Assembly: GCA_018697205.1 (NCBI GenBank)
Contig: JABHTG010000057.1
Location: 124,001-188,000 of the forward strand
Direction of reading: 5' to 3'
DNA from: Nitrospina sp.
GTDB lineage: Bacteria; Nitrospinota; Nitrospinia; Nitrospinales; VA-1
DNA: 64,000 nt
Part shown: positions 1-11,700 of the stretch, one piece after another
How the letters are laid out: every line of letters begins with the position of its first letter
Numbering within the stretch: position 1 is the first letter of the stretch
Position numbers and translations under genes: made by a program
The notes under the pieces: model-generated
Database searches by the model: none
Seen by the model: only the letters and a program-made list of their open reading frames with translations
What the model was told of the DNA's origin: nothing

Positions 1-2
1 GT

Positions 3-395
3 CCTTTAGAGGCTTTCCTGAAAAACGTTTCACAAGAAAACTCAAATATACTGTTTCATGGACAAATTCAAAACCATGAATTACCAGTTTATTATAATAG
101 CGCCGATGTATTCTGTATTCCCTCTCAATATAAAGAAGGACTGGGGCGAGTAGTGATGGAATCTGTATCCTGTGGTGTTCCTGTAGTTGGATCGAATCTT
201 GGAGGAATCTCAGAAGCTGTAAATAATACAGTATCTGTTCTCATGGAGCCTACATACGATAATTTAAAACGAACCCTACTAATGCTATACAAAGACAACG
301 GTCACCTGCAGTCATTAAAATCAAATTGTAGAGAATACGCTGTTATGAATTATTCTAAAAAAAGTCTAGACTTAATTACCAAACATTATGCTTAA
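3..395 (+). CDS. Glycosyltransferase family 4, C-terminal part (5' end outside window)
   Basis: Frame is open from base 3; PLEAFLKNVSQENSNILFHGQIQNHELPVYYNSADVFCIPSQYKEGLGRVVMESVSCGVPVVGSNLGGISEAV is a GT4 C-terminal EGLGxxxxEAxxxGxPVV-type motif. Confidence 0.85.
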   Translation, partial: PLEAFLKNVSQENSNILFHGQIQNHELPVYYNSADVFCIPSQYKEGLGRVVMESVSCGVPVVGSNLGGISEAVNNTVSVLMEPTYDNLKRTLLMLYKDNGHLQSLKSNCREYAVMNYSKKSLDLITKHYA

Positions 396-1506
396 TCGTT
401 TTTATTTTCTAATTATAATTTCCTTGCTGTGGGTTCAATCTTACGGTTGGACTTCCTTGGCCAGAGCACAGGATTCTCCATCAATGATGGAAACATTAGC
501 CCTTCTTTCAAGCCTGAGCGAATTTTCCATAGATTCAGGTGTTTATTTTGATAAACACAACCCAAAAAAAAATAAAATTTTATTGAGCATATTATCAAAG
601 TATGGCCTAACCGAAGCAATTTTTTGGAACCAGCCAGACCAAATTCGTATTAATTTACTTTCGACAAAAAATTCTATCTCTATTCCCAATATAGAAGTTA
701 GAAAAATTCATGCTGCTAAATATCGTATTAGAATACTTAACGCGAAAGGAGACTTTCCTCTAAACTTCAACGAATCCTTTCATCAAGGCTGGCGCTTATA
801 TTTAGTACCTTGGTCTTTAGATAGTGAATTACTTGACTCCTCTGAAACCCAAGAAACACTTTCTTCCTATGAAATTCTCAAAGGAAACGAAGAAACCCAA
901 GCTACCCTAAAAGATGTAAAAAGGTTTATACAAAAGGGATGGATAACAGATGTTGACAGCGACCTACCTTCTTTTACAAATCCTTATAATTTGATTAAAA
1001 AAATAGGGCAGCGCTCATCATATTCAAAAAAGTTAAAGACTGATTTCATTTCTAAAAATATTTTCAATACCATACAAAACGAAAATCTACCCACAGGATC
1101 ATTTTGGGAAACCTGGTTTTCAGGTAGCATTTTCATAAAATGCAAAGATAAACCTTCACAACAAACAATCTGCGAAGAAACGAACGCAAAAAATTGGCAA
1201 GTAACAAGTGGGCTTTCTAACACATTCGAATGGCCGGAGCAACTTCACTGGCGGATTAACGCACAAACTAATAGCTGGTGGATTAACACGGATTTCCTTC
1301 GTCATGCATCTTTATCAGTAGACAAAAAAAGCTTATTTTATCAGATCAATAAGGACAAAAGCTTTGATTTTGAGTTGGTAATGGAATTTTGGCCTCAACG
1401 CTTATTTTATATAGGAGGAATTATTAGTGCTATAGTTTTAGTGAGCAGCCTCGCGCTATTACTCCTTCGTCGCAATCGAAAGCAATCTAAACTTGTAATC
1501 CAATGA
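388..1506 (+). CDS. Hypothetical secreted/membrane-anchored protein (N-terminal signal, C-terminal TM)
   Basis: ORF of 372 aa; hydrophobic N-terminus FYFLIIISLLW and C-terminal TM followed by RRNRK; overlaps stop of upstream GT. Confidence 0.7.
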   Translation: MLNRFYFLIIISLLWVQSYGWTSLARAQDSPSMMETLALLSSLSEFSIDSGVYFDKHNPKKNKILLSILSKYGLTEAIFWNQPDQIRINLLSTKNSISIPNIEVRKIHAAKYRIRILNAKGDFPLNFNESFHQGWRLYLVPWSLDSELLDSSETQETLSSYEILKGNEETQATLKDVKRFIQKGWITDVDSDLPSFTNPYNLIKKIGQRSSYSKKLKTDFISKNIFNTIQNENLPTGSFWETWFSGSIFIKCKDKPSQQTICEETNAKNWQVTSGLSNTFEWPEQLHWRINAQTNSWWINTDFLRHASLSVDKKSLFYQINKDKSFDFELVMEFWPQRLFYIGGIISAIVLVSSLALLLLRRNRKQSKLVIQ

Positions 1507-1570
1507 TTTTTTCATCTATCTTTAAGGATGGATTAGAAAAATTTAGATTTAACTTCGAACTAACCACACG

Positions 1571-2749
1571 ATGAAAAAATTGTTTGTCATTGCCAATTGG
1601 ATGCAGGGAACTGGTTTGAGTGGGGGTGATCGTATTTTTATTGAGCTTGTGAAAAGGTGGCAACTAAAACTTAATATCACTCTGTTTTTGTCTAAAGAAG
1701 GCTCTATGATTTGTCAACATCAGGAGTTAGAAAATATCAATCAAAAAATTTGGGCCTCTGATCTTATGACTCGGTGGGGTTATTTTGCAGATATCCTTTA
1801 TCGAACCACTAACAGTATAACCAAGGCTTTTTCAGTCAAAACCTTGCCTGAAGATATAGTGTTTTCCTCATCCGACTTCTGGCCAGACTCATTTCCAGCA
1901 CTTATTCTTAAATGGAGAAATCCAAAAATCGTCTGGATTGCAGGATTTTACCTTTTCGCGCCAAAACCATGGAAAAAAAATTCTCCTTATCGAGGAAAAA
2001 ACTTTGTAACTGGACTATTTTATTGGTTAGGACAACAACCTAACTATCATCTTACAAGGAAATTTGCCGATATTGTATTTGTAACCAGTGAACCCGATGT
2101 AGATAAATTCACAACTCATATCAGATCGAAAGATAGAGTTATTGTAGTTCGCGGAGGAGTCGATACAATTTCAGCTAAAAAGTACCTAAACTCTCATGAT
2201 GTCATTCCTCCAGAAAAAAAAACATATGATGCTTGTTTTGTAGGCCGTTTTCATTATCAAAAAGGGGTTTTAGAACTTATTAAAATTTGGAAAACCGTTT
2301 GTCAAAAAATACCCCAAGCTCATTTAGTAATGATTGGAAGTGGCCCACTGGATGAAGAAGTGAAAAATTTAATCAAAAAGCTTGATCTTTTAAAAAATAT
2401 TAATATAAAAGGATTTTTGGACGGACCAGAAAAATTTGAAATATTCAAACAAAGTCGTGTAGTGGTTCACCCAGCAATTTTTGATAGTGGTGGAATGGCC
2501 GCAGCAGAGGCTATGGCTTGGGGTTTGCCAGGGGTTTCATTTGACCTTAAGGCGCTTAAAACTTATTACCCGAAAGGAATGCTTAAAACCAGTTGTTTTG
2601 ATACAGACGAATTTGCTAAAAATATCCTTAGACTTCTTTTAAGCCCTTCTCAATATAGAGATCTAAGCCTAGAAGCATTGCAATTAACTCATGAAGAATG
2701 GGAATGGGACCATCGTGCCAAGGAAATATATGCTCAAATCACTGCCTAA
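1571..2749 (+). CDS. Glycosyltransferase family 4
   Basis: CFVGRFHYQKGVLELIKIWK, GSGPLDEEVK, HPAIFDSGGMAAAEAMAWGLPGVSFD. Confidence 0.88.
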   Translation: MKKLFVIANWMQGTGLSGGDRIFIELVKRWQLKLNITLFLSKEGSMICQHQELENINQKIWASDLMTRWGYFADILYRTTNSITKAFSVKTLPEDIVFSSSDFWPDSFPALILKWRNPKIVWIAGFYLFAPKPWKKNSPYRGKNFVTGLFYWLGQQPNYHLTRKFADIVFVTSEPDVDKFTTHIRSKDRVIVVRGGVDTISAKKYLNSHDVIPPEKKTYDACFVGRFHYQKGVLELIKIWKTVCQKIPQAHLVMIGSGPLDEEVKNLIKKLDLLKNINIKGFLDGPEKFEIFKQSRVVVHPAIFDSGGMAAAEAMAWGLPGVSFDLKALKTYYPKGMLKTSCFDTDEFAKNILRLLLSPSQYRDLSLEALQLTHEEWEWDHRAKEIYAQITA

Positions 2750-2959
2750 ACCTTTTTGTTTTGATAGAGCGGACCACAATTAAATAATAGTTTTCAGCTA
2801 CAACTCCTTGCAAGTTAACTTGTTTGGAATAATATACTATCAATATAGTATTTTCGCTTTATTATGTTTAGGCTAGATTCAATTTTAGTTAGCAAAGCTA
2901 TTTTAAAGATTATTATTTTTTTTAAGTTAAAGTAAATAAAAAATATAGCTGACATTCAA

Positions 2960-4510
2960 ATGGTTAAAGTTAACTCTAAAATTCAAAAAAATAATAAAAC
3001 AGTAGTGTTGGTTTCTCCTCCATCACGAATGATGAATCATTATCGTCCTCCACTAGCGTTAATGTATATTTCAGGATATTTGAAGCAACAAGGAATACAA
3101 ACTCAAATCGTTGACTCAATAATGGAGAGTCAAACAGTCCGAGGAGAATCATTCTTTTCAAATAAAAAAGGTTTTTTTAAAATTATCGAAGATCAAACTA
3201 TTCAACAAATATCAAAAATAGATACAGATATCATTGGTATAACTTGCTACACCCCAGAAGTAGACGAAGTTGAGCAACTTGCCCACAGAATCAAATCAAT
3301 CAAACCGAATGCCAAAATTGTAGCCGGGGGCATCCATCCGACATTATACCCAGATGATTTATTGGGCCCAAATTCTGACATTGACTTTGTAATATTTGGA
3401 GAAGGCGAAATTTCATTACACGAATTAGTAGTCGCAATTCGTTTAGGAAAAGACATACATAAGCTTAAAGGTGTCGGGTTCTATGATCGTTCTACTAGCA
3501 AAAAAGTAATCACTGAAAGGCAACTACTTGATTATGAGTTAGATTCTATTTCTTGCCCAGATTATGAAGGCATTGATATGAGCTACTACACTAATGCCTC
3601 CCCCTACGCTATTCGAGGGGTCTTCACGCGAAGTATGTACCTATCAGCCTCTCGTGGATGTCCTTCATCTTGTACTTTCTGTGTAGCCCCTGAACTCAGG
3701 GACTTTAATTTTGCCAGTGGAATTAAAAAGAATGCTGGGGTTCGCTTAAGAACACCCAAACACCTATTTGAGGAAGTCGCATTTTTAAAAGAAAAATATA
3801 AAATCGACTCGTTTTATTTTATTGATGATCTATTCACCTTGGATGAAGAGATGGTATCTGGCTTTTGTGAACTAATGATTAAAAATAAAATGAACTTAGT
3901 TTGGGGTTGCTCTTCAAAGGTCAATACGGTTGACTATAATTCTCTTAAACACATGAAGGCTGCTGGCTGCATCCAACTTGATTTTGGAGTCGAAAAAGCA
4001 TCGGACGAACAAATGCATCTTTTAAAAAAAGGTACAAAAGTCCGTGAAGTAAAGGAAACTTTTAAAAACTGTCATGAATTGGGTATTCGTGCCTTTGCTA
4101 ATATGTTAATCAATACGCCTGGTGAAACGGAGCAAGATCTTAAAGATGCTGTAGGTTTGCTCGAAGAAATCAAACCTAATATTGTATCAATTAATATTTT
4201 TACTCCATACCCTGGGACAGAGATTTTTTCTGATACTCAGGGACTCACTCGAGAAGAATATCCCTTGTTGATGGAAAACCCAGCAAAGTTAGCTGCAGAG
4301 CGACCTGACAAGTTTCGCTTCGCCAAACATAATATAGATTTAGGAGCTTTTGCTTCACAAGAAATGAAAAGGCACAATAAAGTCTATCCAAATATATCTA
4401 TATTTTTTAATCCAAAATATATACGTAGCCTTTGGCATTCACAAAGAAAACTAAATTACACCAAACAAACAAATATTTTAGTACAAGAGTTTATAAATCA
4501 AAAATTCTAA
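2960..4510 (+). CDS. B12-binding-domain radical SAM protein
   Basis: SRGCPSSCTFC (CxxxCxxC); VAGGIHPTLYPDDLL typical of the B12-binding domain of this family. Confidence 0.9.
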   Translation: MVKVNSKIQKNNKTVVLVSPPSRMMNHYRPPLALMYISGYLKQQGIQTQIVDSIMESQTVRGESFFSNKKGFFKIIEDQTIQQISKIDTDIIGITCYTPEVDEVEQLAHRIKSIKPNAKIVAGGIHPTLYPDDLLGPNSDIDFVIFGEGEISLHELVVAIRLGKDIHKLKGVGFYDRSTSKKVITERQLLDYELDSISCPDYEGIDMSYYTNASPYAIRGVFTRSMYLSASRGCPSSCTFCVAPELRDFNFASGIKKNAGVRLRTPKHLFEEVAFLKEKYKIDSFYFIDDLFTLDEEMVSGFCELMIKNKMNLVWGCSSKVNTVDYNSLKHMKAAGCIQLDFGVEKASDEQMHLLKKGTKVREVKETFKNCHELGIRAFANMLINTPGETEQDLKDAVGLLEEIKPNIVSINIFTPYPGTEIFSDTQGLTREEYPLLMENPAKLAAERPDKFRFAKHNIDLGAFASQEMKRHNKVYPNISIFFNPKYIRSLWHSQRKLNYTKQTNILVQEFINQKF

Positions 4511-4528
4511 CTCGCTGAATCGAGAAAC

Positions 4529-5452
4529 ATGCCTACAAATTGTCGGCTTTGTTCGAGCTCAAATACCAAACTGCTGTTCATTTCAAAAAACATGCATGGT
4601 CAGCATCTTTTGAGTAATGAAGAATTTAATGTTCTCGAATGTAAAAACTGCAAGGTTACATTCACTGATGTTGATGCGAATAGCGATTTCTACAATCACT
4701 ATTACCCAGAAAACTATTATGATAAGTTTCAAGGGAATAAACTAATAGAAGGTCTTCTTGGTTTATTGGAAAAACTTAGTTTTAAAAGAAAACTAGGCCT
4801 TATTTTAAGGCATAAACCAGAGGGTAACCGAGTCTTGGAGATTGGCTGTGCTCAAGGTAAATTTTTAAACGACTTGCCTTCCACCTTTAAAAAATTTGGT
4901 GTCGAAATTAATGCTAATGGTCGTCGGTATATTCAAGAACATTATCCAGAAATAACGGTTTATCAAGATGGTATCGAGAGTGAAAACTTTAGTGGTTGCT
5001 CTGCAAAATACGACATTATTCTAATGTGGCATGTGCTGGAGCACATAAAGGACCCATCTGCATTTCTCCAACAGCTTTCTTCACTTTTAAATAAAAATGG
5101 GGTCTTTATTTTCGAGGTCCCTAATAGAAATAGCCTTGGTTTTAGATTAACTCGTGAGAAATGGTTTCATCTTGATACCCCTAGGCATCTTTTTCATTAC
5201 AACCAAATTAGTATAAAACAACTGTTAAACCACCAAGGACTTAAAATTATTGGATATTCTGGCAATGCCGTCGACTACTGGCATGACTTCGCGACAAGTA
5301 TTCGCAAATGTTTCAGCACAAAAATCCCGATAATAAATAAGGTATTATATTTTATACTTTTCCCAATTGGGTTTACAATTCGGAGTTTGGTCTCATTAAT
5401 CTCAGCTCAAACAGCTGAGATTAATACCTATGTGGTTAAACATTCGTCATAA
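4529..5452 (+). CDS. Class I SAM-dependent methyltransferase with N-terminal zinc-binding Cys motif
   Basis: CRLCSS...CKNCKVTF at N-terminus; VLEIGCAQGKFL motif I; MWHVLEHIKDP. Confidence 0.85.
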   Translation: MPTNCRLCSSSNTKLLFISKNMHGQHLLSNEEFNVLECKNCKVTFTDVDANSDFYNHYYPENYYDKFQGNKLIEGLLGLLEKLSFKRKLGLILRHKPEGNRVLEIGCAQGKFLNDLPSTFKKFGVEINANGRRYIQEHYPEITVYQDGIESENFSGCSAKYDIILMWHVLEHIKDPSAFLQQLSSLLNKNGVFIFEVPNRNSLGFRLTREKWFHLDTPRHLFHYNQISIKQLLNHQGLKIIGYSGNAVDYWHDFATSIRKCFSTKIPIINKVLYFILFPIGFTIRSLVSLISAQTAEINTYVVKHSS

Positions 5453-5487
5453 AACAGTTATAGAATTTCTAATTAAAAGTTACGACT

Positions 5488-7005
5488 ATGATAAAAGAAA
5501 CTATTCTTCTCTATAATCCAAGTCCTGAACCTAAACGAAAGACGACTGACGTCCCATTATCACTACTTTGCGCGTCAAAAGTTCTTGATAAAGAAGGATA
5601 CAAAATAAAAATTGTGGCTGACAATTTATACGACAACCACATGGATATTATCAGTAAAACTGCTAAAAATAGCCGAGTTTTAGGGATTTCGTCCTTGACA
5701 GGTCATCAAATATTGGGAGGACTCGAAGCTTGCCGTGTTGCCAAACAAGCAAATAAAGATATAAAAATTATTTGGGGAGGATACCACCCATCTATTTTCC
5801 CAGCCCAGACATTAGAAAACCCCTATGTAGATATTGTTGTAAAAGGAAAAGGTGAAAAGGCATTCTACGAAGTTATTAAAAAGCTTGACGAAGGTGAGAG
5901 TTTTAATGATATGCCTGGAATCCATTGGAAGGAAGATGGCCAAATATTTTCCAATCCAGACAGACCCTTAGAGAAAATGGAGGGCTCACCTCAAATACCC
6001 TATCATTTAGTTGATGTTGAAAAATGCCTTTATCCAAGCGAGTATGGACAAAGAACAATCAGCTATGTTTCAAGCTATGGATGCCCTTATAAGTGCGGTT
6101 TTTGCTGCGAAGTTTCCGTTTATGACCAAAGATGGGTAGGCTTAGATGCAAAATCTGTTGTAGATGATTTTGAACGACTTGAAAAAGAATACAAAGTAGA
6201 CGCCATAGGCTTTTACGATAGTCTGTTTTTCACTAATATGAAACGCTCTAAAGCAATTTTTCGAGAAATGTTGGATAGAGGAGTTAAGGTTAGGTTAGGA
6301 AACCTAGATGGCAGGTCTAAACAATTAGCCGATGCAGACGATGAGTTGTGGGAGCTCATGCGAGAAACACGGACTTACAGCATATTCTGCGGAGCGGAAT
6401 CTGGCGATGATGAAACACTTGAGGCCATGACCAAGGAAATAGTGGTCGAAGATAATTATCGGTTCGCCGATAAGTGTCATAAATATGGAATAAAAGTTGT
6501 CTTCGGCTCGTTGGTAGGCTTGCCTCTCCCAAATCATTCTATCAAGGAACTAACTAAAAAAACTGGTGACCAGATTGAATCAAATATACAAATGTTTGAT
6601 ACAATCTTGTCCAAAGATACTCGCCATAGAGCTCAGATTTTTATTTACTGCCCCTACCCAGGAACTTCAATGTATGAAGATTCCATTCGCCTTGGCTTTA
6701 ACGAGCCTAAAAATTTAGTAGAATGGGGTAAAATTACCTACTTTGAAAGACCCGTTCCTTGGGTTAATAAAAATCAAGGTCGTATGGTTCCCATGATTTC
6801 GAATTACATATTTATGTTTTTGGATGCAGATACGATCGTTTGGGCGAAGGAAAAAATAAAAAATAAAATTTTTCGGGCCATTTTTATTTGTGTTTTCCAA
6901 TCTGCATCTTTTATCGCTAGATTACGATGGAAATACAAGTTTTTTCAAATCCCAATTGACTATAAATTGTTTACTCTTGCTAAAAGTGTTAATCGATGGA
7001 TTTAA
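5488..7005 (+). CDS. B12-binding-domain radical SAM protein
   Basis: SSYGCPYKCGFCC; IWGGYHPSIFPAQTL. Confidence 0.9.
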   Translation: MIKETILLYNPSPEPKRKTTDVPLSLLCASKVLDKEGYKIKIVADNLYDNHMDIISKTAKNSRVLGISSLTGHQILGGLEACRVAKQANKDIKIIWGGYHPSIFPAQTLENPYVDIVVKGKGEKAFYEVIKKLDEGESFNDMPGIHWKEDGQIFSNPDRPLEKMEGSPQIPYHLVDVEKCLYPSEYGQRTISYVSSYGCPYKCGFCCEVSVYDQRWVGLDAKSVVDDFERLEKEYKVDAIGFYDSLFFTNMKRSKAIFREMLDRGVKVRLGNLDGRSKQLADADDELWELMRETRTYSIFCGAESGDDETLEAMTKEIVVEDNYRFADKCHKYGIKVVFGSLVGLPLPNHSIKELTKKTGDQIESNIQMFDTILSKDTRHRAQIFIYCPYPGTSMYEDSIRLGFNEPKNLVEWGKITYFERPVPWVNKNQGRMVPMISNYIFMFLDADTIVWAKEKIKNKIFRAIFICVFQSASFIARLRWKYKFFQIPIDYKLFTLAKSVNRWI

Positions 7006-7080
7006 TATTTAACTTTACTATCTAAGTCGGTTTATCTTACATGAATGAAAAAAAACTATTACATTTAAAAGGAGTTTAAA

Positions 7081-8724
7081 ATGAAGGTCCTGTTGGTCTT
7101 TCCTTCTACCACAGTTTACGGTGACGACCCATCTGTACCTCCCGTCGTTCAACCTCTTGGGTTAGCATATCTTGCGGCGTATTTAGAAAAGGAAGGGCAT
7201 ACCGTCAAAGTTATTGATGGCCGAGGAGGTAGAGAAGACAAGACTCAAACTCCAACTTATACTAGATTTGGAATACCCGATGAAGAGATTTTCAAGCAAG
7301 TTAAAGATTTCAATCCTGCTGTTTTGGGTATAAGCAATATGTTTACAGCTTATTCTGGAGATCCTCACAGGATAGCTAAGGGTATAAAAAAAAGACATCC
7401 TAGACTTCCAATAATTTTTGGAGGATCACATCCCTCAGAATTTCCAGAGTTGGTCATGAAAGACGAAAATGTTGATATGGTTGTTAAAGGTGAAGGTGAA
7501 ATTACATTTACCGAGGTTTTAAAAAAAATACAAGACAAAGAATCTTTTTCTAATGTCCTTGGGCTGACTTACAGAGAGCGGGGAAATATTATCCAAAACT
7601 CACCTCGAGAACGAATGGCTGATATCGATTCTCTCCCTCTGCCCGCTCGCCACCTACTTCCAATGGAACATTACATTAACGAAAGTATGCGACATGATTT
7701 TATTATGCGTAAGCCCGCTGGTGCCATGGTAACTAGCCGTGGATGCCCTCAAAAATGTGTTTTCTGCACTGTTCGCGCGGTATGGGGTAGAGATTGGACA
7801 GGGCGACATCCCTCTAAAGTAGTGGATGAAATTGAATTCTTACAAGAAAAATATAACCTGCGTGAAGTTAGTTTTTTAGATGATGACCTAGGGCGAGACA
7901 TTCCAAGGCTTGGTGCTATATGTGATGAAATCATTCGCCGTAAAGTGGATATCAGGTGGACTACCCCAAATGGAGTAGCTCACTGGCTACTTAATGAAAG
8001 TCTACTTGATAAAATGAAAGCTTCTGGATGTTATCGACTTACCTTTGGAATAGAATCAGGCAACAAGGAAACCCGAAAATTTATTAAGAAAAAAGTTCCT
8101 CTTGAACAAGCTACAAGAATGATTTCACATGCAAACAAAATTGGGTTATGGACTATTTGTACTTTTATTCTTGGATTTCCTTATGAAAAAAAGGAACATA
8201 TGAGGGACTCAATTCGTTACGCAGTTGAAAGTGGAACCGATATGGCTGTATTTTATTTATTGTTACCTCATCCTACATCAGATGTATATTCGGTTTTCAA
8301 AGAAGAAGGTCTTCTGGACTTGGATCCAATTATGGATCCTACTACATACAAAGAGGCTGCAGATTTTGCCGAGATCGGGGAGGTACTTTCACAAAGAGGT
8401 GCTCAAACCAAGTATTGTTCGCCAGAAGAACTACAGGAAATGCTAAATGAAGCATACAAAACTTTTTTTAAAGCTCGATTAAAGAAATGGGCTATAAATC
8501 CTCTCCATTTCTTAAAAAAAGTTAATTCTTACGAAGATCTAAAATACACTCTAAAGGTTGGTAACGCTCTTGCAGCCCCAATCAGAAAATTTGTTACCGC
8601 TAAACAGGCACACATAAATATGCTGTGGGACAAATTTAATGAAAAAGATGCATTCTCCAAAGCCCGTATTTATAAGTCCCCCGAAGAAATAGCAGAAAAT
8701 AAGTCTGCAGCACCTCTTATATAA
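7081..8724 (+). CDS. B12-binding-domain radical SAM protein
   Basis: TSRGCPQKCVFCTVR; IFGGSHPSEFPELVM; AAGG-type start AAAAGGAG upstream. Confidence 0.9.
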   Translation: MKVLLVFPSTTVYGDDPSVPPVVQPLGLAYLAAYLEKEGHTVKVIDGRGGREDKTQTPTYTRFGIPDEEIFKQVKDFNPAVLGISNMFTAYSGDPHRIAKGIKKRHPRLPIIFGGSHPSEFPELVMKDENVDMVVKGEGEITFTEVLKKIQDKESFSNVLGLTYRERGNIIQNSPRERMADIDSLPLPARHLLPMEHYINESMRHDFIMRKPAGAMVTSRGCPQKCVFCTVRAVWGRDWTGRHPSKVVDEIEFLQEKYNLREVSFLDDDLGRDIPRLGAICDEIIRRKVDIRWTTPNGVAHWLLNESLLDKMKASGCYRLTFGIESGNKETRKFIKKKVPLEQATRMISHANKIGLWTICTFILGFPYEKKEHMRDSIRYAVESGTDMAVFYLLLPHPTSDVYSVFKEEGLLDLDPIMDPTTYKEAADFAEIGEVLSQRGAQTKYCSPEELQEMLNEAYKTFFKARLKKWAINPLHFLKKVNSYEDLKYTLKVGNALAAPIRKFVTAKQAHINMLWDKFNEKDAFSKARIYKSPEEIAENKSAAPLI

Positions 8725-8757
8725 AGCTAACTTACTTTCTCATTAAAATTGAGATGG

Positions 8758-11700
8758 CTACGCTGTTTTTTTATGCAAACCACCTTGCTTTAAGAAAAAA
8801 CAAAATAACAAAAACCAGCCCGAAAGGGTTACCAAAAAACCAATAACAAGAGAAGGTGGGGCATATTCCAGCCACACCAATTGTTTACCCTTCTCCAACT
8901 TTAATCCGATGAACCCTAAGTTTGCCTTATTTACAGGGAGTTCTTCCGATCCGGAGTAGGCCTTCCATCCATTCAAAATAGTCGTATTATAAACAAACCA
9001 ACAATGCTCATCTTGGCAGTCCACTTCGAAAACAGCCTTCGAAGCGATTATTTTTTTTATATCCACACGATTGTCGCCCTCAAAAACCTGAGGAGATTCC
9101 TGTTTATCTTTTAAACTAGATGATTCTATGATTATGGAACGCCATATATCTTTAGGAATACTTGACATGTGTTTTTCAAAATTCTTCGTAAGAACCTTTG
9201 ACCGAGGCCAAAACTTACCAAATGACAGAATCCCTTGATTAGCAAGGTTATCCTCAGTACGAATCATCTTGACCCATTTTGCAACATATGCTCGACCGTA
9301 AGATTGAGGATTAGTGAAAACCCGCATTTGGCGAATCTTAGGAAACTTTGAAGATGCATGATAAGATTGCGGAAATTTAAACTCAATAAAGCCTTGAGAG
9401 CGAAGATCCTCCAAAACTTTAGCTTTTTCCTCTGCTTCCATCTGGGCACCAAGATATATTCGAGGTAATGTAACATGATCGGCACCTGAAACATCTAAGA
9501 GTTTTCTTATAAAAGGGTTTGGCCGAAAAAAGTTAAGGAGCTTACCCTGCAAAAACATTAGATTGAAATGCCCCCTCATATTAGGATGAATTTCTGAATT
9601 AATTTGAGCTAGTAGCTCCTCATTATCATAAGCATGAAGATAAAGAGACCTGAGGTAAAAATTAATATCTTTCGAAGGATACGACTCCCCTGCCCCCCAT
9701 AAAGAAGGCCCGTACAACTCATGATTCTTTCCAAGGGGAAGTACTAATATCTCTCCTTGAATCAAGTTTGATAATACAAAAAAACTATACTCATCCGGTA
9801 AATAATATTGATAACTACTATGAGCAAGGTGTTGGATCGGTGCCACTCGGTGAGGAGCTAATGCTATTGTTGCTATTGTAAATGTGTTGCCGTCTTGAAG
9901 GTAAAAATTATCTATCGTCGGTGCTGCAACTTCGAAAAAAGCCAGTTTTTGATCTCCAAGACTAAGATATTTAAAGGCCTGCTCATACGTGCCTTGCGAA
10001 ATTTTTTCTTTTCTCCTTTGGTCATTTAAATATTTTTTAAACTCTTTAACTGGCCCATGACGCTGACGTAAAAGTTTCAATATTGACTGCTCATTTTTTT
10101 TATATTCCCTAATAGCTTTTGTACCTAACTTTTTATCCTTTAAATTAGAAGGTGCGACCTCCCAGTAATGTGCATTTAAAAAATTCATCTTGTGATGTCT
10201 CTCAGACTCAAATAGTCTTTCGAAATCCTCTACTCGTTTATCCAAATAATTGTAGCTGGCCACATCGTGTCGGTTCCCACGCAGAACAACTACCGCACTA
10301 CGAAAAGAATAAAAATTTCTACTCTTATCTAAGAGAATGACTGTTCCCTTTGTGAGATAGTCTCTAGCTGAAGGATAAAGCGTGTAGCATGAAAGTGCTC
10401 CCAAGATTATGATCAGGCCTAAAACTAACTTTTCTGAATTTATTAAGGGAAAGAAAGGTGAACCCATGGCATAAGACTTATTTTTAATCCTACCAGTGCA
10501 CCAAAAAAGAAGACTAAACAAAGAAAGAGTAGCCACAAAAAAACCAACATCCATGAGTATTTTATCTGGAATACTTTTAGGAAATAAGGGCGAAAAATAA
10601 ACTCCTATCAAAAGTAGCAGATAGGCTCCCGTAACTATGAAAAGAGTTTTTATGCTTTTTAGTTTAAGAAGATAATGTAAGCCAAGCATGGCAGCTACCA
10701 AGGCAAAAAAGAAAAAATACATACTCACTCGTAGATAATTATGAACTCTGAGAACTCCGGTAAACTCCATAAACTTAGAAAACCACCCCTGATCCCCCAT
10801 GGGAAAAGTTATCAAACAAAAAATTAGTCCGGCCAGAAAGAACGACTCACTAGATCTTATTTTAGAACCCTCGCTCGACTCCTTCGATAAATATTTTTGA
10901 TACAAAAAAATAAGAGTGCGACACAATAAAAAGAAAATCATAAATAATGAGAACTGTCCTGTATAAAAACCGATAACTGGCCCACCTAACGGGCTATACA
11001 AACCAGGAGCAAAGCTATAAAGATTTGCATCTTCGAATCGAAAGAATATAGAAGCGTAATGCTCAAGTGCCCCGCCCCACCAGAAGCCCATTGTGGATGA
11101 ATTGTCTATAACCAGATATTCCATTGATGCTATAGCTTCAATAAAAGGCACAAAGTAATAAGCCATTCCTATAAAAACAGCGACTGGGAATGTAACTACC
11201 TCCAAAACGAGCCGCTTGATGTTTGACCAGTGAAACCCTTGGTAAAATAGTTTGCCTGTAGCCATCCAACAAATATAAATAACCAGAAAGGAGAGCAACA
11301 GCGCAGTACATTCGAGGTTTACAAGCCAGACATGTTGAGATAAACTAGCGACCAGTCCAGCCAAGAATATCCACTCTAGACGACCTTTGGCATAAGCCAG
11401 GCTGACACACAACATGGCCCAGGGCAAAAAAGTGAATGGCACAATGTTTATAGGGTACTCATTGCCAAGATATGAAAGAAACGCAGAGTTGGTTAAAATG
11501 TAAGCAAACCCACCAAGAACTGAAGGAACAAAAGATAGCCTGAGCCCAAAACGAAGAAACAGGTAACATCCGAAAGACGAGAAAAGATAAAGAAAAAATA
11601 AACACCATTTTACCAAGTCGTATTTGGCGTAAACATCTGTTATTGGCGTATCTAGAATCAGGGCGACCAGCGAAAGTAGAGGACTGACCATAAAGTTACC

